Origin: Chelydra serpentina
Taxonomy: Eukaryota > Chordata > Testudines > Chelydridae
Reading direction: 5' to 3'
Length of the DNA: 64,000 nucleotides
Assembly: GCA_037349315.1 (NCBI GenBank)
Contig: JBAIAC010000059.1
Span: forward strand, 30,970,501 to 31,034,500
Shown here: positions 10,273 through 21,252 of the stretch, piece after piece
How positions within the stretch are numbered: the stretch's first letter is position 1
Layout of the letters: every line of letters starts with the position of its first letter
Translations under genes and position numbers: made by a program
The notes under the pieces: model-generated
Databases searched by the model: none
The model's input: the letters and a program-made list of their open reading frames with translations, nothing else
Told to the model about the DNA's origin: nothing

Positions 10273-10833
10273 CTATCCCAGAACCTGAACCCATTCCTGT
10301 ATGCTATGCAGCTTTCCCCAAACCTATGCATGGCACCTTACTCTTCAGCAACCCAAGCTTACCCCCTTACAGTCCAAAAGCACCCCTCCATCCAGGGATT
10401 AAACATGCTCCCAATTGAGGGATGGGGTGAGGGAGGCAGATTTTAACCCTTCATGCCCTGCCCTGGAATCCCCAGCTCTCCCACCCCAAAGCTATATGCT
10501 GCACACAGTGCACAGAGTAAAATGGCTTAAGGCCTCCAGCCTGGGGGGCCCAGGCCTGGATTGGTGAATCATCCCAGTTCCTGCTCACCTCACTACAAAG
10601 CAGCCCAGACAGCAGGGCCCAGAACCTGATCATCAGAAGAAACAATGCCCTTGTGTGATTCAGTTCCTGCCCCGCCCTCAAGATCAGGAGAAAACACCAG
10701 GCATTGAGCCGCTCATAGCTCATTCTCCAACTCTCTGCAGCACAGGAAGCACAGAGAAAAAGCTCCACACAGGGTCTGCATGACAATCAACCCTATGCAA
10801 TAACTGCACACTTTTTCCATCCTTCAATACTGG
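10273..10833. other. No gene recognised
   Basis: No coding similarity or clear repeat family seen. Confidence 0.35.
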
Positions 10834-11215
10834 CTCTAGACTCCCCTCCCAGACCTGGGAATGGAACCCAGGAGTCCTGACAACTAGGTTACCCCCCCAC
10901 CCCAACAACTATACCCCATTACCCTCCCAGATCCAGGAGTAGAACCCAGGAGTCCTGGCTCCCAGCCCTCCCAAACTAACCCCAAAATCCTTACTCCCCT
11001 TCCAAAGCAGCAGACAGAAACCAGGAGTCTTGACTCCATGCTCTTCCCCACCACCACTCTAACCATTAGACCCCACTCCCCACCCAGATCCAGGAGTAGA
11101 ATCCAGAAGTCCTGGCTCCCAGCCCTGCTCTGCCCCACTCCTGATCTAACCCAGAAGACCCCACTTTCCTCTCAGAGCTGGGACTAGAACCCAGAAGTCC
11201 TATTTGAAGCTCAAT
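10834..11215 (-). repeat. Tandem array of the tRNA-like unit, opposite orientation
   Basis: Five to six degenerate units of 'agacctgggaatggaaccca-ggagtcctg' type, for example 'gatccaggagtagaaccc', 'gatccaggagtagaatcc' and 'agctgggactagaaccc', each followed by 'ctaaccattagaccccac'-like text. This is the reverse complement of the array at 8320-8695, so TRIM exon 1 lies between oppositely oriented arrays. Confidence 0.65.
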
Positions 11216-11575
11216 CTCCCCACATTTCCTAACAGAGATTTCAAATCTCAGACCCTAAACACTGCATCGAGACAACATATTTAATCTATGCTTAGTTGTA
11301 ACAATAGCAATAATACCTGCAGTATTTCAGTAGGTTTGGTGAACACGCACTCCTCCAAAGCCCAGCACAGCTGAGCACTAGTCTATTAACACCACAAAAT
11401 GAGCACAGCTGCTCTTATATCCTCAGGGCTGTGGTCAGATGCCTTCCAGGCCCTTAAAGCAACACAGATTTCCTTACACAGCCCTGCTGATTCTGGTGAC
11501 TGGAAAAAGGAGTTTGGAGGCCTCTGTTTAACCCCCAGAGCTGGGGCAGAGGGCAGCCCTGCTGAGGCCTCATAG

Positions 11576-11640
11576 AGGAGAAAGGCCTCATATCATAGAA
11601 TATCAGGGTTGGAAGACACCTCAGGAGGTCATCTAGTCAA
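11576..11640 (-). repeat. Short CR1 3' end fragment
   Basis: Only the last ~45 bp of CR1 remain ('tcatagaatatcagggttgg' to 'gtcatctagtc'). The preceding ~15 bases are identical to those before the CR1 at 9836 (gaaaggcctcatat). The flanking stretch 11216-11575 holds nothing recognised. Confidence 0.6.
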
Positions 11641-12457
11641 TGGCCCTGTCAACAGTGCTGACCAGAGCTGTCAGGATCCCTTTCTGACTGGAGGTTCAAG
11701 GGCCCAGACTGGAGCCAGCGTCCCTGGGAAGGGGAAGGTTCCATACTCTATTCCCAACATACCATTGTCAGAAGGAAGTACCTCCCCACCTCCTGGCTGT
11801 AGAAACCCCACTCTGACATGCCCTTCTCATGTAGGGCTGCCAACAGTCCCTTATTTTCTCATCTCTGTACAACAAGATTGGGAATTGTTGAGTGCTGTGA
11901 AAATCAGCAAGAAATATCCCAGGTGAATGTAGGTGAGTACTGCTTATTATTAGTATTATTACTACTAATGATGGTGATAATATCAGGAGGCGGGATGGGG
12001 CTGGGGTGCTAAGAAAACAGTCCCTTATTTTTGAAATGCAATGTTAGCAGCCCTATCCTGACACTTCTCTCCTGCCAGCTCTTCATAGGACCATCAAAAG
12101 CAAAAGAGAGTGGCAGGCAAAGACAGGCTGGCCAAGGAAACATGTCCCAGGGTGTGGCTGGGGCAGGAACAGAGTTGAATTTTGACCCCAATACAGAGAG
12201 AATCCTCAGTGACTGAGAGAAATCAACGGGTGAGAGAGAATCAGCACAGAAATGTTGAGAGAACAGGATGTGTGAACCACAGGAGTGGCGGGGTCAATAT
12301 CTTGAAGCGGGAAGTTCCACAGGTTAATATTGTACCCAAGAAAAGAGAAACCTGCTCTTTTATATCAACTGCATTCAGGTCCCAATGTATTATCCCCAGT
12401 AGATGAATCCTCAATCAAACACTCCCCGCCCCCATTTTATAGGGCCAGGGACTTAGG
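11641..12457. other. No gene recognised
   Basis: Unique-looking sequence with no coding similarity. A TTA/ATT-rich run lies at 11944-11970. Confidence 0.35.
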
Positions 12458-12462
12458 GCATG

Positions 12463-13292
12463 TGTCGTAAATATAAAGGGAAGGGGGAGAGGGTCTGATG
12501 CAGTGCTATAAAATCCTCTTACCAGTAAAGGGTCAAGAAAGGCAGGTAGCCAGGCTGACGCCTGACCGGGCTGGCATCTGACCAATAAGGGGACAAGATG
12601 CTTTCAAATCTTGGGACGGGGGAAGGTTTTGTGTGTGCCTCTTTGTCTGAGTCAGTGTGATCTTGGGAGACAAAAAGAACCTGCAGAAAATCAATCTCTT
12701 CCAAAAACAGTCTCATCAAACCTTCCATATTTCAAGTAAGTTAGTCAGCATTGCGAATAGGTTTTGTTTGTTTTGCTTGGTGAGCTTTCCCTGTGTTAGA
12801 GGGAGGGGTTATTCCTGGTTTTTCTGTAACTTTAAGGTTTTGTCCAGAGGGTAAATCCCTCTGAGTTTGGAAATTGAGTACCCTGTAAAATAGTTACCAT
12901 CCTGATTTTACAGAGATGATTCTTATCTTCTTTGTTTTAATAAAATCCTTCTTTTAAGAAGCTGACTGGTTTCTATGGTTCTAAGACTCCGGGAGTGGGT
13001 TTTTAGATCACTGTGTAACCAATTGATTAGGAGATTATTCTCAAGATACCTGGGAAAGGGGGTGTACGGGCTTGAGAGGGTATTTTGGGGGGAAGGGGAA
13101 CTTCAAGTGGTTCTTTCCCGGGTTCCTGTTTAAACCACTTGATGGTGGCAGTGAGAGAAGCATTTCTCAGGGTGCAGGGAATTTTGTATCTTGGGGGTTT
13201 TAACCTAAGCAGGTAGAAATAAGCTTAGGGGGTCTTCATGCAGATCCCCACATCTTTACCCTAGAGTTCAGAGTGGGGAGGGAACCCTGACA
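12463..13292 (+). mobile_element. Solo LTR with 5-bp TSD
   Basis: It starts TGTCGTAAAT and ends CCCTGACA, and is flanked by the direct repeat GCATG (12458-12462 and 13293-13297). It contains a TATA-like TATAAAA (12507-12513) and AATAAA (12939-12944), the expected order for a plus-strand U3-R. No internal gag/pol lies beside it, so it is a recombined solo LTR. It belongs to the same family as 29592-30516: same ends, same 'gctataaaatcc' promoter region. A 5-bp TSD fits ERV3-like or Gypsy-type integration. Confidence 0.88.
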
Positions 13293-13297
13293 GCATG

Positions 13298-13885
13298 AGA
13301 TTAGGTCATTGCATTCTCTCAAATGCCTGCCCTCTAAAGGATGGGTGTTTTCTGGAGTGCCCTTGATATAGGAGAGCCCTGAAGTGGAGCTGAGGCTCAC
13401 TTTTAATCTTTAAAAGGTTTCTCACTCCATGGAATTGTAAAGGGAGCTATGAGAGTGTTACACAGACCTGGAATAGTCAGATTCCAGTATTTAATGTGTA
13501 TTCATCAGGGCATCATCTGTATCAATAGTCAGCATCAAATGTAAATGTTTCCATCTCAACCCACACAACCTGCATCCAAATGGACATGGATGGATTATAA
13601 TTCCCTTTTAATTGCTTCAGGAGCACCGGGCCTGGATTAGCAGCTGGGGGAAGCAACAGGGGATCACATCCCAAGTGGTCATCAAAACCCCATATAAACA
13701 TCTCTAGGCACAGATCCCTTTGAAGTCTCTTTCCTGGTGCTACAGGTATGTTACCTGGTGATGTAATTGGATGTAAAAATAAATAGACTGATAGATGTGT
13801 TTTTAATGTCATGCAAAGGTATAGTGATCTATATATCTGTCTGTCTATCTATCATCTCAATAATAGAGAGATAGAAGGACATAAG
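13298..13885. other. No gene recognised; short (TCTA/TCTG) microsatellite
   Basis: No gene is evident. A small tetranucleotide microsatellite (tctgtctgtctatctatc) lies at about 13836-13853. Confidence 0.4.
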
Positions 13886-13889
13886 AGAA

Positions 13890-14235
13890 CTGGTAGAAAT
13901 TCTATTCCATGGGAAATTCTGACATTTTAACATTTGTTTTCATTGCAAATTAGAAAATAAATTTTGGAAAAAAATTGTTTCAGGAGAATCAAAATGTTCC
14001 ATTTCAATAAAATCACACAGATTCATTCCAATTTCTACATTTTAATTTTAAGTTTTGTTATAATATAGTACAAAATTAAAATAAATCTCAAACTGGAAAA
14101 AAAACATTTTGAAAAGAAAACTCAAAACATCCCATTACAATAAGAAACTCTTTTCACTTTTCCCCCAGCAATTTTGACAGAGCAGCATTTCCTCATGGAA
14201 ATGTTTCTACTAGCTCTACAAGAACTGTTGGAAAT
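13890..14235. repeat. AT-rich interspersed DNA element
   Basis: A/T-rich text with repeated 'aaaatgttccatttc', 'catttcctcatggaaatgttt' and 'gaaaattctgacatttt'-like motifs. Similar text recurs near 47530, 50845 and 58890. Probably an old non-autonomous DNA transposon; family unknown. Confidence 0.45.
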
Positions 14236-14832
14236 GACTTTCTCAACTATTTTTCAGAGTGTCTTAATTCAGAAATGATTGCAGGAAAGCATCATGCCTG
14301 CCCCTACATTCCCCCATTACAGGAAAAATAAAACCCTCCTGTTCCACAAATGAAGAAGGATGAGCTGGAATATAGGAAAGGGTGATTATTTAATCTATGT
14401 GGATGCACTGCAGATACCTGGTGGGAAGACAGTATTAGAAGTACAGTGCCAGGAAGTAAAGTGCCTGGAATATCTTGGTTGATGCAGTGAATCCTTCATA
14501 AACAGAATTTTTCCTTATACAGCCAGATTGTGATAGTACTCAGACCGGTGTAAACTCAAGGTGGTGTCACTGAAATTACTAAATTCCTCTCGATTTGTGC
14601 TGCTGTGTATGGAAGTTGTATCTAGTGCATTAATAGCCTTATTTCTCCCTTGAGATGAGTGAGTTAGAGAGAAGCAGATTGTTTTTACCCATCAGAGTAT
14701 GATTTTGTTCAGAACATTGGATGGTGAGAATTGTTTAGTGCTGTCTAGCTGTTAAATGGTTTTCAGCAGTAGTTCAGAGGAACCTGTTCCTGCACCCATC
14801 ATCAGCAATGATGGGAGCTGTATAAGTACCTT

Positions 14833-15138
14833 AGGGTACATCTACACTGCAAAGAAAAACTCATGGCACCAAGTCTCAGATCCTTGGTCAACTGATTCAG
14901 GCTTGCAGGGCTTGGGCTCGGGGGCTAAAAATAAACATCTAGACATTCAGGCTTAGGCTGGAGTCCAGGGTCTAAGACCTTCCCTCCTTCCCGGGTTTCA
15001 TAGTCATGGCTCCAGTCCAAGCCCAAATGATGACAGTGCTTTTTGTAGCCCTGCAATCTGAGCCCCATGAGCCCAAGTCCATTGACCCATGCTCTGAGAC
15101 TCAGCACTGCAGGTCTTTTATTGCAGTGTAGACACCCT
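14833..15138. mobile_element. MITE with TCTACACTGCAA inverted termini
   Basis: The left end is AGGGTACATCTACACTGCAA; the right end read inward is AGGGTGTCTACACTGCAA. About 306 bp, non-coding. No clear target duplication. Confidence 0.75.
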
Positions 15139-15224
15139 GAGATAGCTAGCTAGCAAACAACAGGTAACTCTCCTAGTGTTGTAGCTGGGGTTTCAAGGAA
15201 AGATTGGATGATGATTATGATAAT

Positions 15225-15540
15225 ATTAATATCTAGCTCTTACATAGCACTTTTCATCTATAGATTTCAAAGTTCATTTTTTCCATACCTCCATTCCTCT
15301 ACATTCACAACATGTAGCTAAATCATACTTAGACCTTATATAACGGTTCACACATAGATCTCAAAGTGCTTTACAAAGGCCCTGTCAGCAGAATTGCCCC
15401 CATTTTATGGATGAGGCCCAGAGAGGTGAAGTGTCTTGCCCATGGTCATGCAGAAAACCAGTGGCAGAGCTGAGAACAGAAATCAGGTCTGCTAACTCCC
15501 AGTTCTATGGTCTGTCCAGTTGTTAACAGACACGTATCAA
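15225..15540 (-). repeat. MIR-type SINE
   Basis: The plus strand reads 'tctcaaagtgctttacaaag', 'cattttatggatgaggccc', 'gtgtcttgcccatggtcatg' and 'ccagtggcagagctgag', the reverse complement of a fairly complete MIR-type element. Confidence 0.75.
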
Positions 15541-15559
15541 CATAATACTTTTTTTTTCC

Positions 15560-15690
15560 ATAGAGATTCATAGAGCCCAAGGCCAGAAGGGACAATTGTG
15601 ATAATCTAGACTGATCTCCTGTATAACACAGGCCAGAGAACTTCCCCAAAATAATTCCTAGAGCATATCCTTTGGTAATAACACCCCATA
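15560..15690 (-). repeat. CR1 3' end fragment (older subfamily)
   Basis: 'attcatagagcccaaggcc', 'agaagggacaattgtgataa', then 'tataacacaggccagagaac'. This is the same subfamily as 31376-31590 and 47950-48060. Confidence 0.7.
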
Positions 15691-15789
15691 TGAGTAGGCA
15701 TACATTACCCTTTGTGGGGCACTTGCAACAGACAATAAAAAGGACTAAATAAAACTCCCCTTTCTCTGATGACTACAAAAACATTGACC

Positions 15790-16015
15790 ATAGCTAGGCA
15801 GATGGTGTGCTACAGCCACTACCTATCATCTCATTGCTTCCTTGTATTCCCCCATCTGTCAGTCTGTTGTCTATTGTCTTATACTTAAATTGCAAGCTTT
15901 TGGGGGCAGGGACTGTCTTTTTGTTCTGGTTTTGTACAACATCTAGCACAAAGGGTTCTGGTTTATGACTGAAGTTCCTAGATGCTACCACAATACCAAT
16001 AATAAATAACTATAA
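15790..16015 (+). repeat. MIR-type SINE 3' part
   Basis: 'aattgcaagcttttggggg', 'cagggactgtcttttt', 'gtacaacatctagcacaaag' and a terminal AATAATAAATA-rich tail. Confidence 0.6.
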
Positions 16016-16337
16016 TAATAAATAGTCCATGAAGCCTTGGTCCCTCTAGAAGTGATTCTTCTGAAACAAAGTGGGAGTCAGGTTGGGGAAATAGCTTTGG
16101 ATAAACTTACATTGTCATTGTCCATACTATAACAGTTCCATGGAAACAGAGCATATTGCAGCTAAAGCTAACATTACTATCGTAACTTTTATAAATCAGT
16201 CAATCTACCCAGCTCCTTAAATGGGCTCCCACCACACAACATCTGAGCAATGAATACATTACTGTAAAATAAAAAATAAATACAATTATACAATCCGCTG
16301 TATAATTTGATCATTTGATCATTTGATCATGTCTGAG

Positions 16338-16997
16338 GCTGTGTTAGAGCTAATGGAAGTAACTCTGATGGTGTTGTATAGTTCCTAAGATCTTTTGTTT
16401 CCTTTTCCCCCTTGAAATTAGACACTTTGGGCTGGTCCACACTGGGGGTGGGGTGGGGGAGGATCGATCTAAGATACGCAACTTCAGCTACATGAATAAC
16501 GTAGCTGAAGTCGAATATCTTAGATCGATTTCAAAAGGTACTTACCCCGGTTCACACCGCAGCAGGCAGGCTCCCCCGTCGACAGCGCTTCCTCCGCTCG
16601 TGGAGCTGGAGTTCCGGTGTCGACAGGGAGCGGCTCTGGGATCAATTTATCGTGTCTAGATGAGACACGATAAATCAATCCCAGAACATGGGTAGCTACC
16701 CACTGAATAGGGGGGGTAGTGTAGACGTAGCCTTTGTCTTGATCATGCTCAGAGGAAATGGGAGCCTGCCTGCTGCGGTGTGGACCGGGGTAAGTACCTT
16801 TTGAAATCGATCTAAGATATTCGACTTCAGCTACGTCATTCACGTAGCTGAAGTTGCGTATCTTAGATCGATCCTCCCCCACCCCCCCCAGTGTGGACCA
16901 GCCCAAAGTGTCTAATCTCAAGGGGGAAAAGGAAACAAAAGATCTTAGGAGCTATACAACACCATCAGAGTTACTTCCATTAGCTCTAACACAGCCT
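16338..16997. repeat. Inverted duplication, ~235-bp arms
   Basis: The left arm 16338-16573 and right arm 16762-16997 are reverse complements with only a few substitutions, separated by about 188 bp. Each arm holds about 95 bp of non-MITE flank ('gctgtgttagagctaatgg') plus part of a Harbinger-like MITE. Both arms share the same MITE junction, so the duplication happened after MITE insertion. The right arm abuts the OR pseudogene exactly where its N-terminal codons should be. Confidence 0.88.
16429..16732. mobile_element. Harbinger-like MITE, complete copy
   Basis: The ends are GGGCTGGTCCACACT and, read inward from the right, GGCTACGTCTACACT. Internal foldback blocks occur ('acttcagctac'/'gtagctgaagt' and 'tttatcgtgtc'/'gacacgataaa'), with CpG-rich text including 'gtcgacag'. 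It is the same family as 51118-51425. A partial second copy lies in the right arm of the inverted duplication. Confidence 0.75.
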
Positions 16998-18047
16998 TTC
17001 TCCATCTGGGATTCTCCCAGTCTGCAAGAGCTGCAAGTTTTGCTTTTCCTGGTGTTCTCCCTGGTGTATGTGATAATTCTAGCTTCCAACATCACCATCA
17101 TGGCATTCATCAGGATTGATCAGAGCCTCCATACCCCCATGTACGTCTTACTCTTCAATTTGTCCTTCTCGGAAACCTGCACCACGTTGGCTGTCTTCCC
17201 CAAGCTGCTGGTGGATTTGCTGGTGGAAAACCAGATGATTTCTTTCCTGGGATGCCTTGCTCAAATATTCTGCTTCTTTGGCTTGAGGGGGCACAAATTA
17301 TTTCCTGCTGTCAGCCATGGCTTACAATCGCTATGTGGCCATATGTAACCCCCTGCAATACCCAGTCCTGATAAACAGGAGGGTTTCTGCTGAGCTGGTC
17401 GCTATTTCATGTGCATAGCACTAGGCAAAAGTTCCCTTATATTCAGTTTGCCCTTCTGCGGACCCAATGCGATCAGACATTTCTTCTGGGACATCTCGCC
17501 TGTTCTGAGGCTGGTGTGCACTGACCATTCCCTGGGATTGCTGCTGTTGTTTTATGTGCCTTTGTTTTGCTAGGCACCTTCACAGCAATAATCATCTCTT
17601 ACATCTATAACCTCTTCACTATCCTGAAGATCCATTCTGTCATAGGCAGGCCCAAGACCTTCTCCACCTGCGCCTCCCATCTCATTAGGGTGACCAGATG
17701 GGAAGACCCGAAAATCGGGACTTCCCACACACACAAAAAAACCGCTCAACCAAACTTGTTGAAAAAAAAACCCTCTGCATCCGGAACCCGGAAAATCGGG
17801 ACAAAAGGTAGGAAATCGGGACGGTCCCGATAAAATCGGGACGTCTGGTCACCCTACATCTCATCGTTGTGAACACACTGCAGCTGTCCTTTTTGTGTGT
17901 ATTTAATACCCAAATCAACCTCTTCCCTAGATGAGGACACTAACTTTGATTGCCTTGTCTTACACGGCAATCAGCCCTATGTTGAACCTGTAGTTTAGCC
18001 CTATGTCGAACCCTGTAGTTTATAGTCTGAGAAACAGGGAAGTTTAA
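16998..18047 (+). pseudogene. Olfactory receptor pseudogene (OR10-like)
   Basis: It begins mid-domain at FSIWDSPSLQELQVLLFLVF (before TM1) with no N-terminal glycosylation segment. TM1-TM3 follow: LVYVIILASNITIM, IRIDQSLHTPMY, LSFSETCTTLAVFPKLLVDL, ISFLGCLAQIFCFFG. A frameshift near 17290 moves the [18 protein letters not shown] motif to another frame. In-frame stops follow near 17419, and a hAT MITE splits the TM6 region (17686-17856). The C-terminal NPVVYSLRNRE appears after a short tandem duplication ('tagtttagccctatgt'). The SFSETC and PKLLVDLL motifs suggest OR family 10. Odorant GPCR relic, no function expected. Confidence 0.9.
17686..17856. mobile_element. hAT MITE inserted in OR pseudogene, perfect TSD
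   Basis: 171 bp with termini TAGGGTGACCAGA and TCTGGTCACCCTA, flanked by identical 8-bp repeats CATCTCAT (17678-17685 and 17857-17864). It contains repeated 'aaaatcgggac' blocks. The target is the CASHL codons of the OR, so one TSD copy is duplicated coding sequence. Confidence 0.93.
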
Positions 18048-18049
18048 TC

Positions 18050-18684
18050 AGCCCTAAGGAAATTAACCACCAATACATTTCTTTCTCCAGAAATGTGAAA
18101 AGTTCCAAATTTGGGCAGTTCCAATAAATCCATGAACGCTGCATGATGCACTATTGTCCATGGTATGGTCTTCAAGGCAGTGACCTTGTCTTTCTCTTTG
18201 TCTGGCATCAAGAGTACCTGTGGTTCAGTATAAATAATGGACAATAAAATAATATTGTTGCCTCTTATTCTGATACCAGTGTTGCCCCTCTGCTGATGTC
18301 TGGGGGCTTGTAAGTCAGCTTCCCAGTAGTAGTTAAATCCATGATGCATAGTCGGGGTGCATTCTAAGTGTAACTTGCTTTATTTACACATATATACCAG
18401 CCCTGAAATGAGATGGTCAAACAACATGCAGGGCAATCTCTTCTTCCAGGAATCTCATCCCAACACCAATGTCCAGGTCCCCGGCAGCAACTCTGCCTCA
18501 AGAATTTACTCTAATCAGAGACCAAGGCAGACAGCAAACTTTCCTGCCATGCACACCACTCCCACACCCCTGAAGCTGCCTCTACAACCAAAGTCTTCTT
18601 TTACCCAAAGATAAGAACAACAACACAGCACATTTCCCCAAAAGTCAAAACTTGCTGGCACACTAAGAAAATGTTTATGCTGGC
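18050..18684. other. No gene recognised
   Basis: No gene or clear repeat was recognised downstream of the OR pseudogene. A TATATA-like AT stretch lies at about 18388. Confidence 0.35.
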
Positions 18685-18912
18685 ACTGGAGCTGTAATTT
18701 CCAGCTAGGGTAGACATATTCCTTCTAGCTCTGACTAAGCTTTGCTGCCCCAAGTATAATTTCATTTGAAACCCTAGGCATGTAATTGGGCATAAGCCCT
18801 CATGCTGTCAGGGCTACAATTCTACTTTTAGCATGCTAGCTTGATCAGAGCTAATCTGGGTATGTCTACCTGAGATGGAAGTTACACCTTCCAGCTGTAG
18901 TTTAGACATATT
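18685..18912. mobile_element. Foldback MITE next to the Harbinger element
   Basis: Arms of about 50 bp (18691-18742 and 18838-18890) are imperfect inverted repeats, including 'tagctctgactaagc' against 'gcttgatcagagcta' and 'gggtagacatattcc' against 'gggtatgtctacctg'. Non-coding. Confidence 0.6.
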
Positions 18913-19277
18913 CTAAGGGTATGTCTACACTACGAAACTAGGTTGATTTTATAGAAGTCGATTTTTAGGAAGCAATTTTATACAGTCGATTGTGTGTGTC
19001 CCCACTAAGCGCATTAAGTTGGTGGAGTGTGGCCACAGTACCGTGGCTAGCATCGACTCTGAGTGGTGCACTATGGGTAGCTATCCCACAGTCCCCACAG
19101 TCTCCGCTGCCCATTGGAATTCTGGGTTAAACTCCCAATGCCTGATGGGGCAAAAACATTGTCGCGGGTGGTTTTGGGTAGATGTCAGTCTCCCCTCCCT
19201 CCGTGAAAGCAACGGCAAACAACCGTTTCGCGCCTTTTTTCATGGATTACCCGTACAGACACCATAGCACTGCAAGC

Positions 19278-20634
19278 ATGGAGCCTGCTCAGATCACCAC
19301 TGCAGTTGCTAAGGTGCTACAAGTTTTTCTTTCTTATTTTCGTTTTGCTGACACAGACTAACACGGCTACTACACTTAAACCTATCACTGCAGTTGTGAG
19401 CATTGTAAACACCTCACGCATTATCCTGCAGTATGTGCAGAACCTGGTGAGGAGGCGACACCAGAGCAATGACGATAGTGATGAGGACATGGACACAGAC
19501 TTCCCTGAAAGCACGGGATGTGGCAATTGGAATATCATGGCGGCATTGGGGCAGGTTCATACCGTGGAATGCCGATTCTGGGCCTGGGAAACAAGCACAG
19601 ACTGGTGGGACCATATAGTGTTGCAGGTGTGGGATGATTTCCAGTGGCTGCGAAACTTTCGCATGCGTAAGGCCACTTTCCTGGAACTCTGTGATTTGCT
19701 TTTCCCTGCCCTGATGCGCAAGAATACCAAGATGAGAGCAGCCCTCACAGTTGAAAAGTGAGTGGCGATAGCCCTGTGAAAGCTTGCAATGTCTGACAGC
19801 TACTGATCAGTCAGGAATCAATTTAAAGTGGGCAAATCTACTGTGGGGGCTGCTGTGATCCAAGTAGCCAACGCAATCACTAACCTTCTGCTATCAAAGG
19901 TAGTGACTCTGGGAAATGTGCAGGTCATAGTGGATGGCTTTGCTGCAATGGGGTTCTCTAACTGTGGTGGGGTAATAAATGGAACGCATATCCCTATGTT
20001 GGCACCGGACCACCTTGGCAGCCAGTATGTAAACCGCAAGGGGTACTTTTCAATGGTTCTGCAAGCACTGGTGGATCACAAGGGACATTTCACCGACATC
20101 AACGTGAGATGGCCGGGAAAGATGCATGACGCTTGCATCTTCAGGAACTTGGGGCTGTTTGAACAGCTTCAGGAAGGGACTTACTTTCTGGGACAGAAAA
20201 TTACTGTTGGGGATGTTGAAATGCCAATAGTTATCCTTGGAGACCCAACCTACTCCTTGCTCCCATGTCTCATGAAGCTGTACACAGGCAGCCTGGACAG
20301 TAGTAAGGAGCTGTTCAACTATAGGCTGAGCAAGTGCAGAATGGTGGTAGAATGTGCATTTGGATGTTTAAAATCTCGCTGGCGCAGTTTACTGACTACG
20401 TTAGACCTCAGCGCAACCAATATTCCCATTGTTATTGCTGCTTGCTGTGTGCACCATAATATCTGTGAGAGTAAGGGAGAGATGTTTCTGTGGGGGTGGG
20501 AGGTTGAGGCAAATCGTCTGGTGGCCGATTTTGAGCAGACAGACACCAGGGCCATTAAAAGAGCACAGGTAGGCATGCTGCACATCAGAGAAGCTTTGAA
20601 AACCAGTTTCATGACTGGCCAAGCTACGGTGTGA
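19278..20634 (+). pseudogene. Harbinger (HARBI-type) transposase pseudogene
   Basis: The reading frame is interrupted by a 78-bp insertion near the start and by stops around 19760-19806. Comparison with copy 2 shows changes such as cga to tga and cgg to tga, typical of CpG decay. From 19828, 268 codons are open. Expected DDE motifs: the first Asp site reads GGVINGTHIPM, with Asn where copy 2 has Asp; the second lies in PGKMHDACIFRN; the Glu in MVVECAFGCLKSRWR. Loss of the first catalytic Asp alone would inactivate the enzyme. Family role: DDE endonuclease that excises and integrates Harbinger elements at TWA-like targets. It is not host HARBI1. Confidence 0.88.
19308..19385 (+). mobile_element. 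78-bp retroposon-like insertion with 10-bp TSD
   Basis: Flanked by CACTGCAGTT on both sides (19298-19307 and 19386-19395), and absent from the same position in Harbinger copy 2. It contains 'cagactaacacggctac', also present at 22425-22506. Looks like a 5'-truncated retroposon tail; family not identified. Confidence 0.75.
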
Positions 20635-20895
20635 CAGTTGTGTGTGTTTCTCCTTGATGCAAACCCATCCCCTTGGTTGACTGTAATTCCCTTTAAGCCA
20701 ACAGCCCTACCCCCTTCGATCACCACTCACAAAGGAAATAAAGTCACAATTGTTTCCAAACCATGCATTCTTTATTCATTGATTTAAAAATTAGGGAGAT
20801 AACTCACAAGGTAACCCAGGTTGGGTGGGGGAGGAGGGAAGGATCAGGTGGGGTGGGGGAGGAGGGAAGGACAAGGCCACACTACAAATCAAAAC

Positions 20896-21252
20896 TTATT
20901 GAATGCCAGCCTTCTGTTGCTTGGGCAATCCTCTGGGGTGGAGTGGCTGGGTACCCAGAGCCTCCCTCCCACCCTGTGTTCTTGGGCATCTGGGTGAGGA
21001 TATGGAACTTGAGGAGAAGAGCAGGTGGCTATACAGGGGCTGCAGCAGCAGTCTATGCTCTGGCTGCCTTTCCCGTATCAGCTCCACCAGACACCTGAGC
21101 ATGTACGTTTGGTCCCCCATTAGTCCGAGCATCACATCGTGCCTCCTCTCATCACGCTGACTTAACGCTTTCCTGGACTCTGCTATTGTTTGCCTCCACG
21201 CATTCAGCTGGGCTCTATTGGTGCCGGAGGACTGCATGAGCTTGGAAAACAT
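20896..21252 (-). pseudogene. Harbinger accessory ORF, C-terminal part
   Basis: 118 codons open on the minus strand, convergent with the transposase. It contains AWRQTIAESRKALSQRDER, LGLMGDQTYMLRCLVELIRE and a Pro/Ser-rich tail ending LPKQQKAGIQ. It resembles the C-terminal half of the Myb/SANT-like DNA-binding protein of Harbinger elements. The N-terminal Myb domain is not visible upstream, so it is likely deleted. The Myb protein normally binds the termini and helps the transposase enter the nucleus. Confidence 0.65.

Noticed and set aside
16310..16332. (TTTGATCA)3 as a regulatory element
   Set aside because: Only three short units; best read as a tiny microsatellite.
19828..20634. Host HARBI1 gene
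   Set aside because: Stops upstream, mutated catalytic Asp, intronless, with transposon flanks and a second copy at 34870.
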